64,000 bases of DNA, taken from NCBI RefSeq assembly GCF_036311905.1, contig NZ_JAZDCH010000009.1, positions 1-64,000 of the forward strand. The letters run 5' to 3'. The notes under the pieces are model-generated. The model was not told the origin of the DNA. It searched no databases and saw only the letters and a program-made list of their open reading frames with translations. This DNA comes from Brachybacterium sp036311905. Lineage in GTDB: Bacteria > Actinomycetota > Actinomycetes > Actinomycetales > Dermabacteraceae. Of this stretch, positions 52,938 to 62,013 are shown piece after piece. The translations under genes and the position numbers were made by a program. Each line of letters starts with the position of its first letter. Position 1 is the stretch's first letter.

Positions 52938-53954
52938 ATGACGTCCCCCCACCTCCTCGTCACCGGCGGCGCCGGTTTCATCGGCAGCAACTTCGTCCAC
53001 CACGTCCTCGCGCACACCGATGCCCGCGTCACCGTGCTCGACAAGCTCACCTACGCCGGCTCTTCGGCCTCCCTCGCCGGACTCCCCGAGGATCGGGTGC
53101 GGCTGGTCGAGGGCGACATTGCTGACGTGGCGCTCGTCGACGAGCTGGTCGCCCCGCTGACCGGAGAGGGTGACGCGATCGTGCACTACGCCGCCGAGTC
53201 CCACAACGACAACTCGCTGAACGACCCGAGCCCCTTCCTGCAGACGAACCTGCTCGGCACGTACACGCTGCTCGAGGCCGCACGGAAGCACGGCACGCGC
53301 CTGCACCACATCTCGACCGACGAAGTCTACGGGGACCTCGAGCTCGACGATCCCGAGCGGTTCACCGAGCACACCCCCTACAACCCCTCGAGCCCGTACT
53401 CCTCGACGAAGGCCGGCAGCGACCTGCTGGTCCGGGCCTGGGTGCGGTCCTTCGATGTGCGGGCGACGATCTCGAACTGCTCGAACAACTACGGCCCCCG
53501 CCAGCACGTGGAGAAGTTCATCCCCCGCCAGATCACGAACCTGCTCGACGGGATCCGCCCCCGCCTCTACGGCAAGGGTGAGAACGTGCGCGACTGGATC
53601 CACGCAGACGACCACTCGAGCGCCGTGCTCACCATCCTGGAGAAGGGCCGCCTCGGGGAGACGTACCTGATCGGCGCCGACGGCGAGAAGTCGAACAAGG
53701 AGGTCGTCGAGCTGATCCTGCAGCAGATGGGCCGGGAGTCCGACGACTACGACCACGTCACCGACCGTCCCGGCCACGACCTGCGCTACGCGATCGACTC
53801 CACGAAGCTGCGCGAGGAGCTCGGCTGGACCCCGGCCTACCGGGACTTTGAGGCCGGGCTCGCCGCGACCATCGACTGGTACCGCGCGAACGAGGAGTGG
53901 TGGCGGGGCCAGAAGGCCGAGACCGAGGCGAAGTACGCGAAGGCGGGACAGTGA
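52938..53954 (+). CDS. rmlB: dTDP-glucose 4,6-dehydratase
   Basis: 338-residue extended short-chain dehydrogenase that makes dTDP-4-keto-6-deoxyglucose. Motifs: VTGGAGFIGSNFVHHVL (8-24), AAESHNDNSLNDPSPFLQTN, HISTDEVYGDL with the active-site Thr-Asp-Glu (about 128-138), YSSTKAG with catalytic Tyr and Lys (about 155-161), and NNYGPRQ. CAGGAG precedes the ATG at 52938. The stop overlaps the GTG of the next gene. Confidence 0.97.
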   Translation: MTSPHLLVTGGAGFIGSNFVHHVLAHTDARVTVLDKLTYAGSSASLAGLPEDRVRLVEGDIADVALVDELVAPLTGEGDAIVHYAAESHNDNSLNDPSPFLQTNLLGTYTLLEAARKHGTRLHHISTDEVYGDLELDDPERFTEHTPYNPSSPYSSTKAGSDLLVRAWVRSFDVRATISNCSNNYGPRQHVEKFIPRQITNLLDGIRPRLYGKGENVRDWIHADDHSSAVLTILEKGRLGETYLIGADGEKSNKEVVELILQQMGRESDDYDHVTDRPGHDLRYAIDSTKLREELGWTPAYRDFEAGLAATIDWYRANEEWWRGQKAETEAKYAKAGQ

Positions 53955-55372
53955 CGATGGCGGAGCTCGCAGTGCATGAGACCCCGATCCCCGGGCTGCT
54001 CGTTCTCGACCTGCCCGTCCATGGCGACGCCCGGGGCTGGTTCAAGGAGAACTGGCAGCGGGAGAAGATGCTCGCCGTGGGCCTGCCGGACTTCCAGCCG
54101 GTGCAGAACAACATCTCCTTCAACCAGGCCGTGGGCGTGACGCGCGGGCTGCATGCCGAGCCCTGGGACAAGTACATCTCCGTCGCCACGGGCAAGGTCT
54201 TCGGCGCCTGGGTGGACCTGCGCGAGGGCGAGAGCTTCGGCACCGCCTACTGGCATGAGATCACCCCGGAGACGGCGATTTTCGTGCCCCGCGGTGTCGC
54301 GAATGCTTTCCAGACCCTCCAGGCGCCGGCCGCGTACACGTACCTCGTCAACGACCACTGGTCCGCCGCCGCACAAGCCCAGTACACCTTCCTGAACCTC
54401 GCCGACGAGACGGTCGCGATCCCGTGGCCGATCCCGCTCGAGCAGGCCGAGCTCTCTGCGAAGGACCTCGCCCACCCGAGACTGGCGGAAGTCACCCCGG
54501 TGCCGCCCCGTCGCACCCTGGTGGTCGGCGCGAACGGGCAGCTCGGCAGAGCACTCGCGAAGCGCTGGGCCGACCGGCCTGACGTGGACTTCGTGGGCAG
54601 GGACCGCCTCGACATCGCGAGCGCCGAGTCCGTCGGAGACTTCGATTTCGCCCCGTACGGCGTGATCGTCAACGCCGCGGCCTACACCGCCGTGGACCTC
54701 GCCGAGACACCCCAGGGTCGACGCGACGCGTGGGCTACGAACGTGGACGGCGTGGCAAGACTGGTCGAGGCAGCGAGAGCGCAGCGCGCAACAATGGTCC
54801 ACGTCTCGAGCGACTACGTGTTCGACGGAACTATCGAGGTCCACACCGAGGATGAGCCCCTGAGCCCGCTGGGGGTCTATGGGCAGACCAAGGCCGCCGG
54901 CGATCGGCTGGCCCAGATCCTCCCGGATCACTACATCGTGCGCACCAGCTGGGTCATTGGAGAGGGGAAGAACTTCGTCTCCACGATGAAGAACCTTGCC
55001 GAGAGGGGTATCGACCCGAGCGTGGTAGATGACCAGATCGGTCGCTTGACATTCACGGACGACCTCGCCGCTGGCATCGAGCACCTGCTCGCCGTGCGCC
55101 CCGCGGCCGGGGTGTACAACCTAAGCGCCGCCGGCGAGCCGCTCTCCTGGGCGGGGATCGCGAAGCAGGTCTTCGCGCTCGCCGGCCACGACTCTGAGCG
55201 GGTAACCCCCGTCGCGACCGCGGACTACTACGCGGTCCAGGGCAGGGCGGAGGGGGACGGGACGATCGCGCCGCGGCCGCGGGGGTCAGCGCTGGATCTC
55301 GCTAGACTCGAGGCCACCGGTTTCGCTGTGCGGGACCAGCTCGTGGCGCTCGAGGCGTATCTGCGGGATTGA
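53951..55372 (+). CDS. rmlCD: RmlC-RmlD fusion: dTDP-4-keto-6-deoxyglucose 3,5-epimerase / dTDP-4-dehydrorhamnose reductase
   Basis: 473 residues. Residues 1-185 are an RmlC cupin (GDARGWFKENWQREKM, NNISFNQAVGVTRGLHAEPWDKYISV with the catalytic His, VFGAWVDLREGESFG). From about 193 on is an RmlD reductase (TLVVGANGQLGRALAKRW, NAAAYTAVDLAE, HVSSDYVFDG, YGQTKAAGD with Tyr and Lys). Fusion of the last two rhamnose-pathway enzymes is known in actinobacteria. The GTG at 53951 overlaps the rmlB stop (GTGA); an ATG at 53957 is the alternative. It completes dTDP-L-rhamnose synthesis. Confidence 0.95.
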   Translation: MTMAELAVHETPIPGLLVLDLPVHGDARGWFKENWQREKMLAVGLPDFQPVQNNISFNQAVGVTRGLHAEPWDKYISVATGKVFGAWVDLREGESFGTAYWHEITPETAIFVPRGVANAFQTLQAPAAYTYLVNDHWSAAAQAQYTFLNLADETVAIPWPIPLEQAELSAKDLAHPRLAEVTPVPPRRTLVVGANGQLGRALAKRWADRPDVDFVGRDRLDIASAESVGDFDFAPYGVIVNAAAYTAVDLAETPQGRRDAWATNVDGVARLVEAARAQRATMVHVSSDYVFDGTIEVHTEDEPLSPLGVYGQTKAAGDRLAQILPDHYIVRTSWVIGEGKNFVSTMKNLAERGIDPSVVDDQIGRLTFTDDLAAGIEHLLAVRPAAGVYNLSAAGEPLSWAGIAKQVFALAGHDSERVTPVATADYYAVQGRAEGDGTIAPRPRGSALDLARLEATGFAVRDQLVALEAYLRD

Positions 55373-55386
55373 GTGGCGATGAGGCG

Positions 55387-55512
55387 ATGAACGGGGTCCC
55401 AGGGCCCCTCCGCATCGTGCGGAACTCACGACTCCTCGCAGAATCGGCGGTTCAGCATCTGCTGGACGACCCGGAGCTGCTGCTCATCCAGAAATCAATC
55501 CTGAATAGATAG
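55387..55512 (+). pseudogene. Truncated N-terminal stub of a glycan-locus glycosyltransferase
   Basis: A 41-codon frame starting 14 bp after rmlCD: MNGVPGPLRIVRNSRLLAES, then VQHLLDDPELLLIQKS. The GC-rich sequence stops abruptly at about 55492, and the frame ends 18 bp into AT-rich DNA. The LLDDPxLLxxQ pattern resembles the N-terminus of actinobacterial glycosyltransferases in such loci (from memory). I read it as the 5' end of a resident gene cut off when the low-GC genes arrived. 55513-55601 holds a TAGAAT box (55519-55524), a possible promoter for the next gene. Confidence 0.5.
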
Positions 55513-55601
55513 TCTGTATAGAATTCGTTCGGCAATAGCGGCTCCGCGTCGAGGGTCGTACCGCACAATGGTAGGTCACGCAAGCAAAGAAGAGGTGTAT
55601 T

Positions 55602-56741
55602 GTGAACAATCGCAATCCTGATGTAATCCTCCTGTCATCACCCACTTCAGTGGATGATGCCCCGTACTTGAGTGGCAAGGAGCTGAATCGGACTGTTGGC
55701 CACAACTCCGGCAATCTCGCATTCATCTATGCAATTGATAAGCAATTGGGCTCAAGTCTGCCTCGTATGTATCGTCACGATGACCCAGATGCAATCAATA
55801 GCACTCCATATTCAACTGCAGTTATTCCATGCGCGAACCACCTTGGCATCCATCAGGATCTTGGCGGTGAAGCTGAGAACTTCTCAAAGATCGAGAAGCG
55901 AATGGTTTCGATCGGCCTCGGCGCGCAAGCTGACGCCAACATGAAGGACTTGCCGGACCTGCCCGCAGGCTCGGTTCGATGGCTAAAGGAGCTTTCCGAA
56001 CGCTCAAACGGCGACGCGCCAAACATTAGTGTCCGAGGTGAATATACGCTCCGTCTTCTCGAAAAGTACGGAGTTGCCAACAAGGCAGTGGTGCTGGGGT
56101 GCCCCTCCCTTCACATTAATCCAGACAGAAAACTTGGCGAGAAGATTGCCGAGGCGGCAGAGCGCCCCGTTCGGCGAGTGGCTGTCCCCTCGGGCCACTA
56201 TCGTTGGCGACATCTTTGGAGTTTGGAGCATTCGTTGATCGCTCTAGTCGAGCAGACTCATGGCTCATACATCATTCAGAGCCCGGAAGAGATGTTTCAA
56301 GGATATCGCGGAGAGTGGGATGAAATTGCTCCGGAATCCAAGCAACTTATGGCAGAGGCGATCGGTAGATCCCCTGAAGACGAAGCAAGCGTGAGAGCGT
56401 GGTACCGAGCATATTCCTCGGCGATCTTTAATGTCCCCGCATGGATGAATTATATGCGAGATTTCGATTTTGTGATCGGTCCGCGAATCCACGGAGTTAT
56501 GCTTGCCCTTCAGGCAGGTGTCCCGGCCATTTGCATTGCACACGATTCGCGCACTCTGGAGTTGTGCCAGACGATGAGGGTCCCCTATGTCCGTCCGGGC
56601 GATTTGTCTGAAGGTGTTACCTTGGGTAACCTCCGAAGGCTCTTTGATTTCGACCCTAGCGCTTTCGATGAGAGAAGGAAGGAACTCCGAGAAGGGTATT
56701 CGAGGTTCCTCGAGGGTAATAATCTCAACTTCGAGCTCTAG
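55602..56741 (+). CDS. Polysaccharide pyruvyl transferase family protein
   Basis: 379 residues. The C-terminal region FDFVIGPRIHGVMLALQAGVPAICIAHDSRTLELC (about 288-322) is the typical H-G-x-x-x-A-L-x-x-G-x-P block of the polysaccharide pyruvyl transferase domain; upstream are MVSIGLGAQA and SVRGEYTLRLLEKYGV. Such enzymes add ketal pyruvate from phosphoenolpyruvate to a sugar of an envelope polymer. AGAGGT precedes the GTG at 55602. Base composition is clearly lower in GC than in the rml genes, suggesting transfer. Confidence 0.85.
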   Translation: MNNRNPDVILLSSPTSVDDAPYLSGKELNRTVGHNSGNLAFIYAIDKQLGSSLPRMYRHDDPDAINSTPYSTAVIPCANHLGIHQDLGGEAENFSKIEKRMVSIGLGAQADANMKDLPDLPAGSVRWLKELSERSNGDAPNISVRGEYTLRLLEKYGVANKAVVLGCPSLHINPDRKLGEKIAEAAERPVRRVAVPSGHYRWRHLWSLEHSLIALVEQTHGSYIIQSPEEMFQGYRGEWDEIAPESKQLMAEAIGRSPEDEASVRAWYRAYSSAIFNVPAWMNYMRDFDFVIGPRIHGVMLALQAGVPAICIAHDSRTLELCQTMRVPYVRPGDLSEGVTLGNLRRLFDFDPSAFDERRKELREGYSRFLEGNNLNFEL

Positions 56742-56765
56742 AGTTGTCCGAAGGGTGAGAGACCG

Positions 56766-57893
56766 GTGATATACGATGATCTGGATGAGGTTCTTGAGCT
56801 TGTAGTGGACCCTCGTAGGGGCGGTCCAGACTTTCGTGTGCTTGCAAAATGGGAGATGCGCCATGAAGTCCGGAACGATGCGCGTTTCTGGGATGACCCG
56901 TTTGATGTCGGCTTCAAGCGTCCGCGACCTATTGAATCTGTGCCAATGGAGGGCTTCTATATCACCCTAGGTGAAAACTGGAAGACTGACGGGCATAGAA
57001 TTCTTTTGAACTCGCAGGATGGCATGTTTCTGCTTGACAAAGTATTCTCCGACAACGCCCTTCGGTGGGCCAATTTTATCAAGACCGACAGAGACACTTC
57101 TCTTTATGCTGGGCCTGGGACGGTAGGCCTTAGGCGTGCCGGGGAAGCCAAGCCCGCGGTCCACATTTCTGGAACAGTCGGAGCAGCGCTCGGCACGGAA
57201 CCTAGTAACTGGGGTTCATTCGTTGCAAGGATACTTCCGCGAGCGATAATGTTTAAGAAGCTTGGAATTCCAAAGCTGCTTGTTTACTGCCGTCATACCC
57301 GCCAGAAGGAGCTTTTGCATCTAGTTGGATGGGACGCGGCGGACATCATTGAGTTCGAGCCGTGGAGGAGCTATTCTGCCGATTGCTTTCATCTAATCTC
57401 CGAGTTGGCGAACGGCCTCCACCTTTCTCCATTTGCGGTTTCGGATCTGAGGGGCCTCGGCGCGAACTGTGTGGATGGCGGTACGCCGAGACGAATCTTT
57501 GTTTCCCGAAATGGAGGAATCGCATCGAAGAGTGCGAGATATTGCATCAATGGTGCCGATGTTGAAGCTGCGGTGACGAGTTTGGGGTTCGAAGTTGTAG
57601 TCCCGGATTCCCTTAGCGTAAGTAAGCAGCTTGCCCTTTTCGCGGGGGCCGAGACAATAATTGGTCCTTCTGGGGCCGGAATGTTTAATTCGGTATTTTC
57701 GGGCCCGTCGACCAAGGTCCTCGATATTGAATCTCAGTCGGACTGGATCCATGGTCACAATAATCTCTTTTCGAGCGCCGGATTGGAGTATGGATTCCAG
57801 ATCGCTCGAGCTTGTCGCGATGCCGATGCGGCGCATAGGCCTTTTGAGGTGAATGTCCCGACCCTAGTAAATCGCATCCAGGAAAGCATGTAG
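56766..57893 (+). CDS. Glycosyltransferase family 61 protein
   Basis: 375 residues. The C-terminal half resembles GT61 (DUF563): RRIFVSRNGGIASKSARYC, FEVVVPDSLSVSKQLALFAGAETIIGPSGAGMFNSVFS (about 280-317), with the conserved GxxGAGxxN block. The N-terminal half is variable. It transfers a sugar in the cytoplasm, donor unknown. The GTG at 56766 follows 24 bp after the pyruvyl transferase gene, so they are one unit, and the GC is similarly low. After it, 57894-57976 is a gap before the IS remnants. Confidence 0.8.
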   Translation: MIYDDLDEVLELVVDPRRGGPDFRVLAKWEMRHEVRNDARFWDDPFDVGFKRPRPIESVPMEGFYITLGENWKTDGHRILLNSQDGMFLLDKVFSDNALRWANFIKTDRDTSLYAGPGTVGLRRAGEAKPAVHISGTVGAALGTEPSNWGSFVARILPRAIMFKKLGIPKLLVYCRHTRQKELLHLVGWDAADIIEFEPWRSYSADCFHLISELANGLHLSPFAVSDLRGLGANCVDGGTPRRIFVSRNGGIASKSARYCINGADVEAAVTSLGFEVVVPDSLSVSKQLALFAGAETIIGPSGAGMFNSVFSGPSTKVLDIESQSDWIHGHNNLFSSAGLEYGFQIARACRDADAAHRPFEVNVPTLVNRIQESM

Positions 57894-57976
57894 CCGACTC
57901 GCGTTAGTGAAAGCGCCTGATAGCATGGCGATTGGTCCATTTCGTGTCCCGTTTTCACTCGCTTGGGCATTAATGT

Positions 57977-58418
57977 GGCTCTTCAGAGTTGAGTGTGGGG
58001 CGACGTCCAGGACGCCGGTGATGAGGAGCCTGCGGAGGCGGTAGTGCTCGAAGGTGCGGAACCCGCGGGCGATGCGGCGGCCGAGTTCGATGATCCCGTT
58101 GATGGCCTCGGCTCCGCCGATGCTCGCGCCGTCGGTGTCGAAGTAGGCCAAGATCGCGGTCTTCCAGAGGCGCAGAGTCTTCCCGAGGTCTTCCCGAGTC
58201 TGGCGATCTCTGGGATCGGGCAGGACGGCAGCTTCTCGATCAGCTGCTCGGCGAGGCGTCCGCCCTGGGCGGGGGTGGGCTGGTGGAACACGTCGCGGGC
58301 GTCTTGGGCGCACGTGTAGGCGATCTCGACCGCGACGTGATCGGGATGGCCCGCGAACGTGCTGCCCAGCCGTGTCTGCTGGCGTGGCGTGAGACGTTCC
58401 CGTCCGGCGCGGAGAACG
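57977..58418 (-). pseudogene. ISL3-family transposase remnant
   Basis: Minus-strand coding matches the C-terminal part of ISL3 transposases: LTPRQQTRLGSTFAGHPDHV, CPIPEIARLGKT, LRLWKTAILAYFDTD, then GAEAINGIIELGRRIARGF. The frame is broken by an 11-bp tandem duplication, GTCTTCCCGAG twice at 58177-58198. The end at 57977 carries GGCTCTTCAGAGTTGAGTG, like an ISL3 terminal repeat. The N-terminal part and the other end are missing where the IS3 element begins at 58419. Confidence 0.8.
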
Positions 58419-58463
58419 TGAACTGGCCCGGGTTTGATGCCGCTGCTGTTTGAGTCCGAGAGG

Positions 58464-58784
58464 ATGGGCAGCATGCCGAAGAAGATCGATCCCCAGCTGC
58501 GCGCGAGGTGCGTGCGGCTCGTCAGGGAGCACCAGCAGGAGTGCCCCACGCTGACTGCGGCGACTGCTGCGGTGGCGCGGCAAGAGGGTGTCTCGCGTGA
58601 GTCCGTGCGGCGCTGGCTCGCGCAGGCCGAGGTCGATGACGGGGCCCGACCCGACACCACGACCGAGGAATCCGCCGGAGTCAAGCGCCTGAAAGCCGAG
58701 GTCAAGCGGTTGCAGGAGGACAATGAGATCCTGCGCAGGGCCTCGATTTTCTTCGCGGGGGAGCTCGACCCCCGAAACCGCTGA
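58464..58784 (+). CDS. IS3-family transposase OrfA
   Basis: 106 residues: a helix-turn-helix (CPTLTAATAAVARQEGVSRESVRRWLAQAEV, about 27-57) and a leucine-zipper-like coiled coil (VKRLKAEVKRLQEDNEILRRA). It recognises the element ends and is normally fused to OrfB by frameshifting. GAGAGG precedes the ATG at 58464; the frame opens slightly earlier in the terminal repeat. It ends at 58784, where the reading frame for orfB begins in a different phase. Confidence 0.85.
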   Translation: MGSMPKKIDPQLRARCVRLVREHQQECPTLTAATAAVARQEGVSRESVRRWLAQAEVDDGARPDTTTEESAGVKRLKAEVKRLQEDNEILRRASIFFAGELDPRNR

Positions 58785-58804
58785 TCGGCGCGTTCATCGA
58801 CGAG

Positions 58805-59760
58805 ATGCGCGTCGAGGGCTATGCAGTCGGGTCGATCCTCCGCGTCTTGCGCCAGCAGGGCCTTCAGATCGCTGCACGCACCTACCGGGCCTGGAAGAAG
58901 CCGGTGGGGTTCGCTGCCCGCACCATCAGTGACGCTCTGGTCGAGGACAAGATTCGCGACCTCGCCTGGACGACCAACCCCGTCACCGGACTGGTTCAGA
59001 TGACGCCGGAGGGCCTCTACGGGCGGCGGAAGTGGGCTGCCCTGCTCCGCCGCCAGGAAGGACTCGCCAGCACGTCCCGTGGGGCGGTGGACCGGGCGAT
59101 GCGCACTCTCGGACTCGAGGGCGTCCGGCGCGTCAAGAAGCTCTGCACGACGATCTCCGACCTGAACGGGAAACGAGCGGGTGACCTGCTGAACAGGGAC
59201 TTCACCGCCCCGGCTCCGAACCGGGTCTGGGTCACGGACTTCACCTACGACCGCACCTGGGCTGGGTTCGTCTACGTCGCGTTCGTCGTGGACGTCTTCG
59301 CTCAGCGGATCGTGGGCGGCACGCCTCAACGTCGAAGAGGGTCAACCTGGTCATTACGCCGCTGCGGATCGCGCTCTGGCAACGAGAACGCGACGGAAAC
59401 CCCGTTTCACCAAAGGAAGTGATCCACCCCAGCGACGCCGGATCTCAATACACAGCGATTCGGTTGATCGAGCATCTCGCGCTCGAGGGCATCGCGCCCT
59501 CGATCGGGACCGTCGGCGACGCCTACGATAAAGCGCTCATGGAGACGGTGAACGGCCTGTTCAAGACCGAATGCATCCGCACGACCGTCTTCATTCCTGG
59601 AGCGTTCCGGACCCTCTCGGACGTCGAGTTCGCGACGGCCGGTTGGGTCGACTGGTACAACAACAGGCGCCTCCACGGGACGCTGGGGATGCTCACCCCG
59701 ATAGAGTTCGAGACGCTCCACTACGAGGCCCTCACCCGAGAGCCCGAACCCGCAAAGTAG
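58805..59760 (+). pseudogene. IS3-family transposase OrfB (rve/DDE), frameshifted
   Basis: The first part reads GYAVGSILRVLRQQGLQIAA and NRVWVTDFTYDRTWAGFVYV with the first catalytic Asp. After VDVFAQRIVG the frame is lost; one frame over it continues WHASTSKRVNLVITPLRIAL, then HPSDAGSQY (second Asp) and GDAYDKALMETVNGLFKTE (Glu). A single missing base near 59321 (GGC-GGCACG where GGCTGGCACG is expected) explains the break. All DDE residues are otherwise present. Confidence 0.85.
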
Positions 59761-59784
59761 CGGCAGAGAACCTGGGCCGATTCA

Positions 59785-60730
59785 GGGAGCTTCTCGCTGA
59801 CGTAGTCCAGCAACCGCTCGAACTGGGCATTCACGGCTGCGGCGTCGGGCTGGTCATATACGCTGTGAAGCATCGCCTTCACTGCCGGCCACATGCTCTT
59901 GGGCGGCACGGCGATGAGGTTCGCGGCGTAGTGGGTGAGGCATCGCTGCCAGGCCGCGCCGGGCAGATGCGCGGCCATCGCTTCGACCAGCCCGGCATGG
60001 GCGTTGCTGGTGACCAGGCGGACCCCGGCAAGGCCGCGGGCGACGAGGTCGGCGAAGAACCCGTTCCATGCAGCTCCGCTCTCGCTCGTCGCGACGCGCA
60101 TACCGAGGACCTCGCGGTGCCCGTCGCCGTTCACGCCCGTCGCGAGCAGAACAACCGCGTTGATCACGCGTCCGCCCTCGCGGACTTTCATCGTCAGCGC
60201 GTGGGCGGAGACGAACGTGAAGGGACCGGCCTCGCCCCGGGGGGCGGTGGCGGAACTGCTCGACGTGATCGTCCAACGACTCCGCCACCCTGCTGACCTG
60301 CGACTTCGAAAGCGAGTTGATGCGGAGGGTCTTCACGAGCTTATCCATGCGGTGGGTGGAGACACCGGCGAGGTAGCAGTCCGCGACGACCGTGATCAGC
60401 GCGGACTCGGCGCGTTTGCGCCGCTCGAGCAGCCACTCGGGAAAGTAGGCGCCGGTGCGGAGCTTGGAGGCCGCGACGTCGATCGTGCCGACGCGGGTGT
60501 CGAGGTCGCGATGGCGATAGCCGTTGCGCTGAGCAGTCCGGTCAGAACTGGGCCGGCCTTACTCGGCACCGACGACCGACTCAGCGTCCGCGGACGGGAG
60601 CTCGTTGATGATCCTTTGCAGCATCGTGCGCATCAGATCCGGAGAGGCTTCGGCCAGGGCTTCACCGAGCAGGCCGGAGGGGTCGACAATATGGGGAGCG
60701 GTCAGGGTGATGACTCCGTTCGAGAGTGCT
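59785..60730 (-). pseudogene. IS256-family (mutator-type) transposase remnant
   Basis: Minus-strand coding for an IS256/MULE-type transposase: MRTMLQRIINELPSADAESV, DVAASKLRTGAYFPEWLLER, MDKLVKTLRINSLSKSQVSR, INAVVLLATGVNGDGHREVLG and WNGFFADLVARGLAGVRLVTS. It carries a stop TAA at 60559-60561 where a Tyr codon is expected, and a one-base shift in the homopolymer at 60235-60244. The C-terminus is cut off by the IS3 right end at 59784. The upstream start codon is not visible. 60731-60877 shows no gene; the outer IS end is unclear. Confidence 0.85.
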
Positions 60731-60877
60731 GTGAGAGGTTCACTCGAAGGATCACGCGGTGACCGCGCCCATGTCCGGGACGACCACGGGGCTACCGCGC
60801 TCCACCACTATTGGGGACTCAACCCCTCTTGTACAGTGTCGACGTAGGAAGTTCGGCTAGAGCAAACTGCAAAGCGC

Positions 60878-61162
60878 GTGATGACAGCTATGGAAGCATC
60901 CCAAACCAGGGAGATAGTGATAACGCGTCAAGTCGAGGAGCAGGGAATATGCACAGTGTCGTTTCGTCTCGAGCAAGGTTATCGAGTCATGAAGGGTAGA
61001 TTTAATCTCGCCGGAGAATGGTCCTTGTGCGATCGCGCCCACGACATGGTTTACGCACCATGTGGTATACACGCCCAAGCGACTACTATGCAACGATTGG
61101 AGTTGACTGAACCCGAAAGTGTAGGTCGGTTACGAAACTCCGCCGAAAAGGGAATCCATTGA
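60878..61162 (+). CDS. Short hypothetical protein
   Basis: 94 codons beginning MMTAMEASQTREIVITRQV with no recognised domain. Composition is low in GC like the following genes, and its stop overlaps the TTG start of the pyruvyl transferase gene by 4 bp (TTGA), which argues for a real or recently real gene. It may also be the tail of a gene truncated by the IS256 element. Confidence is low because the codon pattern is not clearly coding. Confidence 0.3.
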   Translation: MMTAMEASQTREIVITRQVEEQGICTVSFRLEQGYRVMKGRFNLAGEWSLCDRAHDMVYAPCGIHAQATTMQRLELTEPESVGRLRNSAEKGIH

Positions 61163-62013
61163 AACTGTTTTGGTGGCGTCAAAGCGAGGATTCCAGAAAC
61201 CTCGGCGACGAAATAGGTCCATATATTCTCAAGCATCGATTTGATGTAGAGATCGAACGATCAAGTAGATATCACTGTGAAGCGATTGGAACCGGGAGCA
61301 TCCTGAACTGGGTGTACGAGAACCGTGATTCTCGAAGGACTGAAGCTCCGCTGGCGGTGCTCGGTTCTGGTCTGATGTATCCCCAGGTAGACCTTCAGGA
61401 GGTGCCATACCTGAAATTCTACGGAGTACGTGGCCTCTATACGCGTAGCTGCATCAGCCGAACGGATGATTTTTCGATAGGAATCGGCGACCCCGGCCTG
61501 CTCGTGGCTGATTTGTTTGCACGATATTCCGGGGGCGGCACGACTCAACTTGGGGTTATCCCACACGTAGGCTTCCAAAGCGATCGCGGCATCTTGGATC
61601 GTATAAAGGAAGCTCGCGCGAACGGGATTGATGTTCGCGTATTGGACATTGGCACGGATGATTTCGCCGGCTTTCTCGACGCGATGAGGGATTGCAGGTA
61701 TATTTTGAGCCAAAGTCTTCACGGACTCATCTTCGCCGACGCACTAGGGATTCCGAACATCTGGTGGAACGACAGACTTCTCAACTCGAGAGGTGGTCGC
61801 TTCAAGTTCTATGACTACTTTTCGAGCGTCGACCGCACGCCTCGGTTGCAGTTGAACGCGGCTAGCCCGCTAGATACGCAAGCGTTAAAGGATGAGTCGT
61901 TCATTCTCGACGAGAAGACGCTCGCAGCAACTATTCGCGATATCCGGCGTTACCACGAGAAGGCGCTGAAGGTGATGGGAGGAGAACCGCGTGAGAAGTC
62001 AAGTGCAGGGTAG
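61159..62013 (+). CDS. Polysaccharide pyruvyl transferase family protein (ExoV/GumL-like)
   Basis: 284 residues: MKLFWWRQSEDSRNLGDEIG at the start, VLGSGLMYPQ, then IGDPGLLVADLF, and the signature SQSLHGLIFADALGIPNIWW (about 189-208), as in exopolysaccharide pyruvyl (ketal) transferases. The TTG at 61159 has AAAAGGGAA upstream. It is the second, distantly related pyruvyl transferase of this locus. It overlaps the next gene by 23 bp. GC is lower than the genome average. Confidence 0.85.
   Translation: MKLFWWRQSEDSRNLGDEIGPYILKHRFDVEIERSSRYHCEAIGTGSILNWVYENRDSRRTEAPLAVLGSGLMYPQVDLQEVPYLKFYGVRGLYTRSCISRTDDFSIGIGDPGLLVADLFARYSGGGTTQLGVIPHVGFQSDRGILDRIKEARANGIDVRVLDIGTDDFAGFLDAMRDCRYILSQSLHGLIFADALGIPNIWWNDRLLNSRGGRFKFYDYFSSVDRTPRLQLNAASPLDTQALKDESFILDEKTLAATIRDIRRYHEKALKVMGGEPREKSSAG

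Larger units (their letters stand above)
58419..59784 (+). mobile_element. IS3-family insertion sequence, inactivated
   Basis: 1366 bp bounded by imperfect 25-bp inverted repeats: left TGAACTGGCCCGGGTTTG plus ATGCCGC (58419-58443), right end complement TGAATCGGCCCAGGTTCT plus CTGCCGC (59760-59784), 18 of 25 matching. It holds orfA and orfB in the IS3 arrangement. orfB is frameshifted, so the copy is not autonomous. Flanks (AACG on the left, GGGA on the right) show no target duplication, and the two sides belong to different IS remnants, so deletion or recombination followed insertion. Confidence 0.85.

Noticed and set aside
60857..61093. Minus-strand 78-codon frame opposite the short hypothetical gene
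   Set aside because: No recognisable motif and no linkage; the plus-strand frame at least overlaps the next gene start in an operon-like way.
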